From Selenomonadaceae bacterium (lineage in GTDB: Bacteria > Bacillota > Negativicutes > Selenomonadales > Selenomonadaceae): 56,578 nucleotides of DNA. The position numbers were made by a program, and so were the translations under genes. The stretch lies in the NCBI GenBank assembly GCA_017428215.1, contig JAFRRH010000070.1, forward strand, positions 1 to 56,578, read 5' to 3'. Positions 18,301 through 25,214 of the stretch are shown here, piece after piece. Each line of letters begins with the position of its first letter. The first letter of the stretch is position 1. The notes under the pieces were generated by a model that saw nothing but the letters and a program-made list of their open reading frames with translations, was not told the origin of the DNA and did not search any database.

Positions 18301-20075
18301 TCATTGCTATTTGAAAAGATTTCGAGTTCAGGATTAGTTTCGTTGATTATGCCATTGTTTGCTTCCGACGCATGTTCCAAAGCTTTTTCCGCTATTCCCG
18401 TCGCTCTGCAATCTTGGCACCGATAAAATTGCAAACTCGGATTTGCTAAAGCAACCGCGCCCGCGTTCATCGACACTGCGCCATTTAGCGAATCTGACGT
18501 TGAAGTCGTTACCGTATCATTACTATTTACGAGGCTTTTGAGTTCGGGATTAATTTCGTTGACTAGGGTATCATTCGCGTCTGCGGCTAAAGATAATTTA
18601 TCCGATGTCACAGAAGTAATTGTAGCGTTGCTTCCTGCAAAACTTTGCAAGCTAGGGTTCGCCAAGTTAACTGCGTCTGTGTTTATCGTTACTGCTTCAT
18701 ACAGCTTATCTGACACTAAAGAAGTTACTGCGTCATTACTACTTGCAAGGCTTTTGAGTTCAGGGTTAGTTTCGTTGACTATGGTATCGTTCGCGTCTGC
18801 GGCAAGAGATAATTTGGCTGATACCAAAGAAGTAATTGTATCATTACTTCCTGCCAAACCTAGTAATTTCGGATTTGCAAAATCCTTTGCACCCGTGTTT
18901 ATTGTTACTGTGTTGCTTAAAAAATCAGACGCTAAAGAAAACGCATTTTCATTATCGGCAATATAAGAATCGTTAATGGAATTGGCAAGGCTTGTCTCTC
19001 CGTCGCCAGCCAAAATATAATGGCTAAAATCAGAAGCAACGCATTCCGTTGCTGAATTGCCCTGCGAAATGAATCCGTCCTTGCCTGTCAGTAAGCTGTC
19101 GTAATCGTTCGCAAGAGACGAATTTAAAGTAACATAACCCTTGATGTCTGAACTTACGAGCGTATACGCGTCATGATTTTCACCAACGTAGCCATTTAGA
19201 CTTGTGCTTAAAGAATTAGCGGCGTCGGAGTTTAAAGTGCTAAGTCCGTTCAAGACGCTATCCGCGTCAGAAGTGGCGAGAGTATTTTGCTTTATGTAAT
19301 GACCAAGTGTATCATTTGCAATGGACGCCGCGATTGAGTTTTGGTCTTGATACTCGTCAATATCATCGGACGCGAGGTCTTCTGCACCAGAGATTATAGT
19401 TATATACTCGTCCAAGTCTCCATTCGCGTCGCTGGTCACAGAAGTGTTTGAATCTGCAATGCCGCTAAGGACGCTCGTATATTTTTTGGTCGTACAGCAA
19501 TTATTGCAAATAACCCTACTCAATCCGTCGTTGGCAATCAATGCGGCTGAGGAATTACTTGGTATAAAACTTTTCAGCGAATCCTTTGCTTCACTCGCCG
19601 CTGTGTTTAGAGAACTATAAATCGAAGTTAGGCTGTCAGAGGCGTCTGTAAATTTACCGTTTAATGTCGTCGCGAGACTGTCCTGCTTGCCCGCAATACT
19701 GTTAGCTACTGTTGAATAATCATTAGCTAATCCCGTCAATGATGTACTTGCGTTTGAGGCGGCGGTTAGATTTTCCTGCGGGTTTGTATAAATCATTGCG
19801 TGCAGAGCCGAAGTTGCTCGTTCTTGCGCCTCGCCGTTCAAATGAATGAAATACTCATCTAAACTGTCCGCACCGCCAACAACGTATTTGAAGCCGAGAC
19901 GATTTTCCAGCACCGACATTGCATAATTGTTAAGCTTATGCGCATTTGGGGCTAAAGCTTCGGCATATTGGACGGCATATTCTTGCAACTGTAATTCGTA
20001 TACCGTCGGCTCATAAGTTGCCTCCGAAGAAGTTGTTTGCCCTTTGAATCGCTGTAAATCGAATTTAAATTCCAA
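15339..20075 (-). CDS. 1578-residue protein built on an 18-residue periodicity (tail needle/fibre or internal rod candidate)
   Basis: It starts MEFKFDLQRFKG, the FxLQRF peptide also found on the scaffold-like protein. From about residue 90 to ~880 the chain follows an 18-residue period (for example NDAVTSLASDFLSNTVTL). From ~900 to ~1480 a second set with the same period alternates NxNLAQQxYxNQLNTNQx and NAGLTQNQFANSRDVxxA (36-residue, 108-bp double units). Two cysteine clusters (CNNCC near residue 190, CQDC near 552) interrupt the pattern. A non-repetitive segment, TIPQKYRDAMEDSI..., joins the halves. The C-terminus is Ala- then Gly-rich (GGGFLSGLLAGIF). An elongated virion rod is inferred. 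It sits after the propeller and 137-residue genes and before the ejection proteins. Confidence 0.65.
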   Translation of the reverse strand: MEFKFDLQRFKGQTTSSEATYEPTVYELQLQEYAVQYAEALAPNAHKLNNYAMSVLENRLGFKYVVGGADSLDEYFIHLNGEAQERATSALHAMIYTNPQENLTAASNASTSLTGLANDYSTVANSIAGKQDSLATTLNGKFTDASDSLTSIYSSLNTAASEAKDSLKSFIPSNSSAALIANDGLSRVICNNCCTTKKYTSVLSGIADSNTSVTSDANGDLDEYITIISGAEDLASDDIDEYQDQNSIAASIANDTLGHYIKQNTLATSDADSVLNGLSTLNSDAANSLSTSLNGYVGENHDAYTLVSSDIKGYVTLNSSLANDYDSLLTGKDGFISQGNSATECVASDFSHYILAGDGETSLANSINDSYIADNENAFSLASDFLSNTVTINTGAKDFANPKLLGLAGSNDTITSLVSAKLSLAADANDTIVNETNPELKSLASSNDAVTSLVSDKLYEAVTINTDAVNLANPSLQSFAGSNATITSVTSDKLSLAADANDTLVNEINPELKSLVNSNDTVTTSTSDSLNGAVSMNAGAVALANPSLQFYRCQDCRATGIAEKALEHASEANNGIINETNPELEIFSNSNDAVTSLASDFLSNTVTLNTGAVDLANPSLQTYSTKGSNATDSINGDLYQIQTKSDSATTLVNDSLDAYSKESNAAATLTNAGLDTIASLGDAETSSVNSALTTYPTLYNTATSDANDSLKGYIPKNDAVTALIDGLLKDHADSVSSATDDANVDLSEYITRNKKAYTVVDGSLTGLQDGTIPQKYRDAMEDSIATTLQKTLGSTVNELAQRGILNSSVTNMAINNIARNAADITAQNYLNNINTSQNLAQNKWSDAITTDRENALMTKMQVDNFQWEIDRKGNLIQQRYANALNTNQVNAGLVQQQLQNQSNNLQYGSNLTQQKYGNAVQNLGTKANLQQTKLGNSATNINTRANFDQQIYGNKNQNLDRATNTEQTALGNVWNSLQYSTGNVQNQFANTRNVADANVNLAQQNYANQLNTNQANTGLTQQRYSNSRDIVDANVNLAQQKYTNRLNTSTINAGLVQNQFSNARDVSTANANLAQQNYSNQLNTNQANSNLIQQRYSNKRDVVDANVNLAQQRYTNQLNTNNTNAGLTQNQFANSRDVSTANANLAQQNYTNQLNTNQTNAGLTQNQFANSRNVVDANVNLAQQGYTNQLNTNQVNAGLIQNQFSNIRNVADANVNLAQQNYANARDMINANAELSNRNYQNVMNNNATNAGYSQQRYNDQMNNIAQNAGFANQAYQALSGAVLANANLSQNRFNDALTATGANANMANQDFSARRNVLDANTNIANQQYQNNMGSTATNAGLTQNQFTNTRNFIDANSALTQNQFNNTMSEVAANAGLTGQQLINSMNANATNAGLAQNQYSAIMDKNNTLANLIEQKMNNSQNTNSLNSNLTQQIYTNDANRYNTGINVAQQNFNNANTKTNTASNLYNQMYGYQNGALNSKGNLYQQIFANQLNATNSNAGMQANALNHLGQPIALAAAAAEAYMAPSLNLWNASLGMVGANSSALAGIGGKGTTTTTNTQSGGGFLSGLLAGIF
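16400..17110. repeat. 108-bp (2 x 54 bp) tandem repeats within the 1578-residue protein gene
   Basis: Minus-strand blocks encoding NLAQQxYxNQLNTNQ and GLTQNQFANSRDV alternate every 54 bp and repeat every 108 bp; for example, near-identical blocks lie at about 16573 and 16681. The repeats are diverged at synonymous positions, showing that the protein sequence is what is conserved. Confidence 0.85.
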
Positions 20076-20478
20076 CTGCCGTCACCTCCCACGTTATGAG
20101 CCAAGTATCTTTGCCAGCAGGTGAGGCTTGCCCTTTTTGCCCCGTGTTTTTGTCTGTGCAAAAATATCTGTTGCCTTGCTTTGTTTCCTCAATTCTGTCA
20201 ATTTTGAAGCCCGCCAGTCGAATGTACGGCAGAATCGGACGGATACAAATTGTCCCTGCGACTTTATATTTGCTTGCGCGAGACATTTGCTCTACTACAT
20301 CGCGCCAATATTGAAATTCTCCGCACATCTGATTCACGATTATCATTTTGCCCGTGTCGGCAATCTCCGCAAATCCTTTTTCCGGCAAATAAAAAAGTCC
20401 AAACTTTTTATCTCGTTTGAACTCTTCGTAATTTTTTTTATTGTAAAGCGCAATCCATTCTTCCAGCGTCTTGCTCAT
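20065..20478 (-). CDS. Conserved phage protein of unknown function, virion module
   Basis: 137 residues, starting MSKTLEEWIALYNKK. It has a compact alpha/beta pattern (LFYLPEKGFAEI, then MIIVNQMCGEFQYWRDVVEQM, TICIRPILPYIRLAGFKI). The layout is reminiscent of small acetyltransferase-like folds carried between the propeller and tail genes of Firmicute podophages. That resemblance is from memory and is not supported by catalytic residues. The start overlaps the stop of the propeller gene by 4 bp, and its own end overlaps the next gene by 11 bp, so expression is coupled within the late operon. Confidence 0.55.
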   Translation of the reverse strand: MSKTLEEWIALYNKKNYEEFKRDKKFGLFYLPEKGFAEIADTGKMIIVNQMCGEFQYWRDVVEQMSRASKYKVAGTICIRPILPYIRLAGFKIDRIEETKQGNRYFCTDKNTGQKGQASPAGKDTWLITWEVTAVGI

Positions 20479-21875
20479 ATTTCCACCACGTCCAAAACTA
20501 TAGAATTGAAAATTATGCCTCCCGAAGTGCCGCGTCCCTCAATGTCTAAAAATTTATTCCGATAGACATTGCGATTTTGTGCCAAAACTGTTGGGTTTGA
20601 TTGCTCCTCGTCGGAAATAAGTCGCCGCCTTGTACTTGAGCCATTTTCGTTGAGCGACAATTTCACTTTGACTTTACCGGCTGAAATTACTCCGCTCGTA
20701 AGTTCCATATCAATCGGAGTAAAAGAAACCACAGTATTTTTCAGCAAGTAATCGTAATGGCTTATTCTACGCTTGCATTTGAAATCCCAAGTTAATTCTT
20801 CCTCCGAATCATGGAAAACTTTTTCATCGAGCTTGGACACGCGGTCGGGCTTGATTACAAAAACTTCATCGTCAACCGATATAACGTCCAAAATCTGCGA
20901 ATTGAATTGTCGTTTGTACCAACTTTGCGTCACAAGGTCGTACATCAATACAGCTTCGCCGTTTAAAATCCAAATTTGATTCAGCTTTGGAACGTATCGC
21001 ACCAAAGAATTTTCCGTAACTTTTTTTATTTCCGATTCAATTAGTATCGCAATGTTTTGCGGTTTTGCGTTGCCATAAACATTCGACGCTTGAATATTTT
21101 GCACTTCATCACGACCGAGAGTAAATATTGAATCAGCCACCGCACAAATACTTAGCCGCCCGCTCATTTCCACATTGCGCGAGACTTCAACGAGTGACCA
21201 CGAAGGAAATCCGATATTAAATCGATATGCACGTCGATTATTTTTCACCAAAAGCACGCCACTAGGCAAACTGACCATGCAAACTAACTCTCCGCCGTCC
21301 TTGTAGCCAATTTCCAAAAACTTTGCACTCGAATCAATATTAGCGTCTTCAATCCAATTTGTTTCATCACCTATACTGCTCAAATACAAATTATTCGTGT
21401 CCGTGACTAGCACTCTTCCTGCCTGAATACAAACACTCGTTGCCGTCGGCGAATTCAACGTAACCAACTCTGCACCATTGAAATATTGGAGCTTGCCACC
21501 GCTTGCAATCAACAACCCGTCTTCCCAACTCGTGCAAATCGGATATAATTCACCGCTCAAAGTTCCTAACTCGTCGCTTGTCGTGTTTGCTTTGAAGTCG
21601 AACGCATAAACTTTTTTATCTGCGTCGAAGAGCAACAATTTGCGATTTATGTCGTCGTACGCCGCTCCGAGTAAATTTTCAAATTTAAGCACGTCGATTG
21701 TCCCTGCAACCGTCTTTAGCTTGCCCGTCGCGTGGTCTACTTCAACATTGGTTGCTCGTGCCAGTTGGTTTTCGGCAATGCCGTCAACGCTCGTGCTTGT
21801 ATTTAACCCGCCAGAAAAATCCGCGTGCACTATCTGGAACTGATTTTGGTGTTTTACTCCTAGTCTCATTGCCAA
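20475..21875 (-). CDS. Beta-propeller tail hub/stabilisation protein
   Basis: 466 residues. The N-terminal HADFSGGLNTSTSVDGIAEN is the hallmark opening of podovirus tail hub proteins (P22 gp10-like and T7 gp12-like families). Several blade-like repeats follow between ~60 and ~350 (for example KLQYFNGAELVTLN, NNLYLSSIGDETNW, AVLMYDLVTQSWY), ending in a beta-rich C-terminal domain. It would plug or extend the portal/adaptor channel. It follows the adaptor gene with a 10-bp overlap, in the usual capsid-adaptor-hub order. Confidence 0.75.
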   Translation of the reverse strand: MAMRLGVKHQNQFQIVHADFSGGLNTSTSVDGIAENQLARATNVEVDHATGKLKTVAGTIDVLKFENLLGAAYDDINRKLLLFDADKKVYAFDFKANTTSDELGTLSGELYPICTSWEDGLLIASGGKLQYFNGAELVTLNSPTATSVCIQAGRVLVTDTNNLYLSSIGDETNWIEDANIDSSAKFLEIGYKDGGELVCMVSLPSGVLLVKNNRRAYRFNIGFPSWSLVEVSRNVEMSGRLSICAVADSIFTLGRDEVQNIQASNVYGNAKPQNIAILIESEIKKVTENSLVRYVPKLNQIWILNGEAVLMYDLVTQSWYKRQFNSQILDVISVDDEVFVIKPDRVSKLDEKVFHDSEEELTWDFKCKRRISHYDYLLKNTVVSFTPIDMELTSGVISAGKVKVKLSLNENGSSTRRRLISDEEQSNPTVLAQNRNVYRNKFLDIEGRGTSGGIIFNSIVLDVVEI

Positions 21876-22471
21876 TATCCTCGCGTTATTATCCCAACGG
21901 GCGGCGGAATTAATACTTGCTGAATTTGCGTGGCTATATTCGCCATGAGTTGGCTTTCCTGCGTCATGTCGTATTCATTGCCAACGCTCAAGCGAATTGC
22001 CGCATATTCAACCAAAAAATCATCAAATTCAGTCAAGAGTGGTGAATTATCTTCCCACGTCAATTCTTTTATATCGTCTACTGTGCGAATTGTGTAATCG
22101 GTCGGCTCCGTCGGCGTTGGATAAAAATTAATCGTCTGCGTGCCCGTCAAGTAAAATTCTTTTGGTTCGCCCGTTGCGTCGGCTTTATGAATTGCAAATG
22201 CCAATTCCGTTTCTTCCAACGCCTTGCCGTTCGCCGTCACACTGATTATTTTTGTCGGGCGTGTGTCAAGCTCGATTGCTTTTATGCCCGCCGCCAATGT
22301 CCCAATCTTTTCAGACATCAGCAAGGCGGGGCGCAACCTCGCTATTATTCGACGAATGAATCTTACGCCGCAATTTATGCAATCCAAAATATTCTCGTCG
22401 TCGTAAGTTATACAATCAGTATCGTGAAGGCGTTGCCTTATTCGCCTTGCCAATGTCTGTACGCTTAACAT
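21866..22471 (-). CDS. Head-tail adaptor protein
   Basis: 201 residues, starting MLSVQTLARRIRQRLHD. The pattern of an N-terminal helical pair with YDDENILDCINCGVRFI, a central beta part with TQTINFYPTPTEPTDYTI, and a C-terminal helix with FLVEYAAIRLSVGNEYD is that of phage adaptor proteins (gp6/T7 gp11-like) that bind under the portal. It is placed directly after the major capsid gene and overlaps the propeller gene, the standard podovirus order. No unusual features. Confidence 0.7.
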   Translation of the reverse strand: MLSVQTLARRIRQRLHDTDCITYDDENILDCINCGVRFIRRIIARLRPALLMSEKIGTLAAGIKAIELDTRPTKIISVTANGKALEETELAFAIHKADATGEPKEFYLTGTQTINFYPTPTEPTDYTIRTVDDIKELTWEDNSPLLTEFDDFLVEYAAIRLSVGNEYDMTQESQLMANIATQIQQVLIPPPVGIITRGYWQ

Positions 22472-22472
22472 T

Positions 22473-23531
22473 TTAATCGTCCACCGATGAAGTCAATACA
22501 TTTATGCAACCAAAGTCCGTCAAATTCGTGCCGTCGTATTTGAACTGCGCTTTCTTTAAGCCAAACATACGGTCAATACTGACGCCTACTTGATTACCAT
22601 AATCGAACGTTTCCTCTTCCCAGCGCGGAGCAGTACCTTCTGCCAGAATACAAGCTTGTGCTCCTAAAAACAGCGCGTGCCCGACTTTGGCATTACTTGC
22701 ACCAGTTTCAGTGCGTGGTACTCTTAAGCATTCGTGAATTACGACACCTTCATAGATTCCCATTGCGCCAGAGAATATCGGATTCTTTTCACCACGAATA
22801 TTGGCGTGTTCTTGTGCCTCCAACCATTTCGGGTCACGACGCAAATCTCTTGCTTGATACGGGTCAATTACCATGACATAAGTTTCACGTCCGTCAATGC
22901 GAATTGGTTGGACAGCTGTGAGTTCGTCCTCTTGTGCCATGCGGCGTGCCTTGCCTATCAACGTTGTATCGAAAACATCAGCCGCTGTGATTGCGCCTTC
23001 CGACGTTTTTCCGCCCGCGTAAAGAATTCTGTCTGCGGTCGGAGCTTCGATTGTGTAGGGAAGTTCTGCGCCCGCTAAAGACGCGAACGGTGGATTTGTG
23101 CCTGTCAATACCGCGAAGATACTTAAGTCGAAGTAGCGAGCCAACCATGCCGACAAAACTTTGCGCATATCGGAGCGCATTTTCTCTTGCGTCTTTTGCT
23201 CTTCAAAACGTCCTGCAAGTTTTACTGCATTACGCACGCGGCTCAAATAAACCGTGCACGAACGGTAATTCATTTTTTCTTCCTTGCCTTCGAGCGTTTT
23301 ATCTTCGATGACGCCCGCGCCGTTCAACGGCATGAGTAATGAAACTTCTATACTTGTACCTTTGCCACGACTTAAATCTTCCTGAATCTGGATTATGCTG
23401 TCGCGTCCGTGCCCCATGAATTTAGAGAAGTAACTTTCTTTCTTACCAAAGTCCCACGTACTTTTTGCCCAAGCCTTGAGTATTAACGCAGGATCTATTG
23501 TCGTGTTTCCAAATGTCGGTTGATATGCCAT
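22473..23531 (-). CDS. Major capsid protein (DUF4043/N4-gp56-like)
   Basis: 352 residues, starting MAYQPTFGNTTIDPAL. The segments WAKSTWDFGKKESYFSKFMG, GKGTSIEVSLLMPL, RNAVKLAGRFEEQ and TYVMVIDPYQARDLRRDPKW are characteristic of the DUF4043/N4-gp56 capsid family (HK97-type fold). It follows the scaffold-like gene by 15 bp. The length is usual for the family. The ribosome site (GAAAGGA) is 10 bp upstream. Confidence 0.85.
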   Translation of the reverse strand: MAYQPTFGNTTIDPALILKAWAKSTWDFGKKESYFSKFMGHGRDSIIQIQEDLSRGKGTSIEVSLLMPLNGAGVIEDKTLEGKEEKMNYRSCTVYLSRVRNAVKLAGRFEEQKTQEKMRSDMRKVLSAWLARYFDLSIFAVLTGTNPPFASLAGAELPYTIEAPTADRILYAGGKTSEGAITAADVFDTTLIGKARRMAQEDELTAVQPIRIDGRETYVMVIDPYQARDLRRDPKWLEAQEHANIRGEKNPIFSGAMGIYEGVVIHECLRVPRTETGASNAKVGHALFLGAQACILAEGTAPRWEEETFDYGNQVGVSIDRMFGLKKAQFKYDGTNLTDFGCINVLTSSVDD

Positions 23532-23546
23532 TTTTTATCTTTCCTT

Positions 23547-24566
23547 TCAATTAAAGCCAAGTAATTTATTTCGAGTTTTCTCGTCGAGTTTGGTGAAGTC
23601 ACCTTCCAGTAATTTCTCAAAATCTCGTGCGCTTAGTTGTCCGTCGCTTGTTCCAGACGTTCCTTTGAGTTGGTCGGAGCGCGGCAGTTGCGGTGCAGGT
23701 TGTGCTTGCTTGGAAGCGGTTTTCTTTGCGCCACGAGTTCGATACGCCGCCTTTGCTTGTTCGTAATATTTTTTCACGACAAGCATTTCAGCAGGTGAGG
23801 CTATTTGCCGTTCTACGCGAAGATACGAGTTGGCGATAATTTGTTGCTCGTTGGGTTTAAGTTGCTCAAAGAATTCGTTAGTCGCAAACTTTTGAATCTC
23901 TTTGAAGTCAGGCTCGGCGAATTCCTTTTGCGCGAACTCGTTATAAGTTTGAGTTGCCGCCAAATGGTTGTTGTAGAATTGCTGGGCTTGTTGTTGCTGT
24001 GCTACTTGCGCTTGCTGAATTGCGTTATACACTCGGTTTTGCGCAATGCTCGTTGCTTGATTCCACTGCGCTATTCGCGGGTCATCTGCGTCGGCGTATT
24101 CCAAACTTGAAACGTCGTCTGTGCTCATGCCAGTTAAAGCCATTGCCTCTGCTTTTATCGCCTCACTAATTCGCGCTGAAACTTCTGGCGTAATTCGCAT
24201 TTGCGGCGGTTGAAATTGCCTCTGTTGCGGAGCTTGTTGTGATTCTTGTGGCTGTTGAGCTTTTCGCTGATATTCCGCAAGTTGTGCTTTAAGTTGATTA
24301 GCCTCGTCTACTTTTTCTTTAAAGCGAGCATAGGGTACCGATTCTTCCGTTTGCGGTTTCGGCGGCTCCTCTTGTGTTTGCGGCTCTTCTTCAGGCTTTG
24401 GTTGTGACTTTTCCCACTCGGCAAGAGTTTCGCGGGCAATGTCTTCAGGCAAGCCGCCCAATTCTTCGGGTATCGGTTTTTCCTCTTCGGTTGACGTTTC
24501 AGGTTCCGAATTCGTAGGTTGTTCGGAAGGTTCTTCGTCAAAACGTTGCAAATTGAATTCAAACAT
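23547..24566 (-). CDS. Scaffold-like protein with FNLQRF N-terminus
   Basis: 339 residues, starting MFEFNLQRFDEEPSEQ. The N-terminal ~95 residues are very acidic and Pro/Glu-rich. A Gln-rich coiled-coil follows (about 95-220), then a basic/polar tail ending in LLEGDFTKLDEKTRNKLLGFN-like helices. Acidic, coiled-coil, rod-like composition and position just before the major capsid gene are those of phage scaffolding proteins. The FNLQRF peptide is shared with the 1578-residue protein, perhaps marking a processed or docking N-terminus. That function is an inference. Confidence 0.7.
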   Translation of the reverse strand: MFEFNLQRFDEEPSEQPTNSEPETSTEEEKPIPEELGGLPEDIARETLAEWEKSQPKPEEEPQTQEEPPKPQTEESVPYARFKEKVDEANQLKAQLAEYQRKAQQPQESQQAPQQRQFQPPQMRITPEVSARISEAIKAEAMALTGMSTDDVSSLEYADADDPRIAQWNQATSIAQNRVYNAIQQAQVAQQQQAQQFYNNHLAATQTYNEFAQKEFAEPDFKEIQKFATNEFFEQLKPNEQQIIANSYLRVERQIASPAEMLVVKKYYEQAKAAYRTRGAKKTASKQAQPAPQLPRSDQLKGTSGTSDGQLSARDFEKLLEGDFTKLDEKTRNKLLGFN

Positions 24567-24606
24567 TTCTATCTCTCCTTTAACGCCCTTAACGTCGGCG
24601 GCACGT

Positions 24607-24855
24607 TTAATTTTTCGACATACTTGCTTTGAATATCTCGATTATCGCGTCCAATGTTTTGTTGCTGTCACGGCAGTTGCCGTCCTTGTAATCCTCGATA
24701 AGTTTCAAACCGAATTCAAAAACTGCCGTTTTAAATTCGGTTTCCCCCTCTATAGGATTTTCATCTGCCAGATTCGCCAGATTCGTTCTTTCAAATTTCT
24801 CAAATTGTTTTTCCACGTATCGACGAGCGTCTTCTCCCGGGTCTTTATTCGCCAT
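24607..24855 (-). CDS. Small helical protein of unknown function
   Basis: 82 residues, starting MANKDPGEDARRYVEKQFEKF with a GGAGGAATAAG site. It is fully helical and acidic, with no membrane segment or zinc motif. It lies between a small terminator and the scaffold-like gene. The family is not recognised. The position suggests a capsid assembly accessory, but nothing in the sequence shows it. Confidence 0.5.
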   Translation of the reverse strand: MANKDPGEDARRYVEKQFEKFERTNLANLADENPIEGETEFKTAVFEFGLKLIEDYKDGNCRDSNKTLDAIIEIFKASMSKN

Positions 24856-24865
24856 TCTTATTCCT

Positions 24866-24892
24866 CCAAACAGAAAAGCCGCCCCGAAGAGC
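24866..24892 (-). terminator. Hairpin between two small late genes
   Basis: AAGCCGC and GCGGCTT pair around an 8-nt loop, and a short T-run follows in the leftward direction (GCTTTTCTG). A partial terminator or RNA-stability hairpin between the portal-side and capsid-side genes; it could lower portal relative to capsid expression. Confidence 0.55.
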
Positions 24893-24911
24893 GGCTTCTG
24901 CCGAATTTTTT

Positions 24912-25193
24912 CTACGCAATGATTACGTTAATTGAATCGGGCACAATCGCGTACACGCCGTTGAACTCGTTAATCGCAATCGTAACTATGTGCTTGACGG
25001 GCGGATTCGTCACCAGTGTTTGTTCTGCAAGGAACCAATGGTTGATTCCCCGCACCTGTTGCGTTCCCACATATACCAGAGGCTTATACGACGCTCCGAC
25101 CATTCCGCCGACTGCGCTCCATGCCGACGCCGCCTTTTGTGGCATTTTCGTCAAGCCTTCAAAATTCTCAAACTCGATTTTACCTAACGTCAT
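24912..25193 (-). CDS. Small conserved beta-rich protein, portal-proximal
   Basis: 93 residues, starting MTLGKIEFENFEGLTKMPQK. An AASAWSAVGG helix is followed by strands YKPLVYVGTQQVRGINHWFL, HIVTIAINEFNG and VYAIVPDSINV. The helix-plus-sheet layout, with a Q-V-x-G turn, resembles a cystatin-like or monellin-like fold. This is an impression, not a family match. It sits between the portal gene and the scaffold-side genes. A role in head assembly is possible, and protease inhibition cannot be excluded. Confidence 0.5.
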   Translation of the reverse strand: MTLGKIEFENFEGLTKMPQKAASAWSAVGGMVGASYKPLVYVGTQQVRGINHWFLAEQTLVTNPPVKHIVTIAINEFNGVYAIVPDSINVIIA

Positions 25194-25214
25194 TTTTATC
25201 TACCTCCAATTTTA

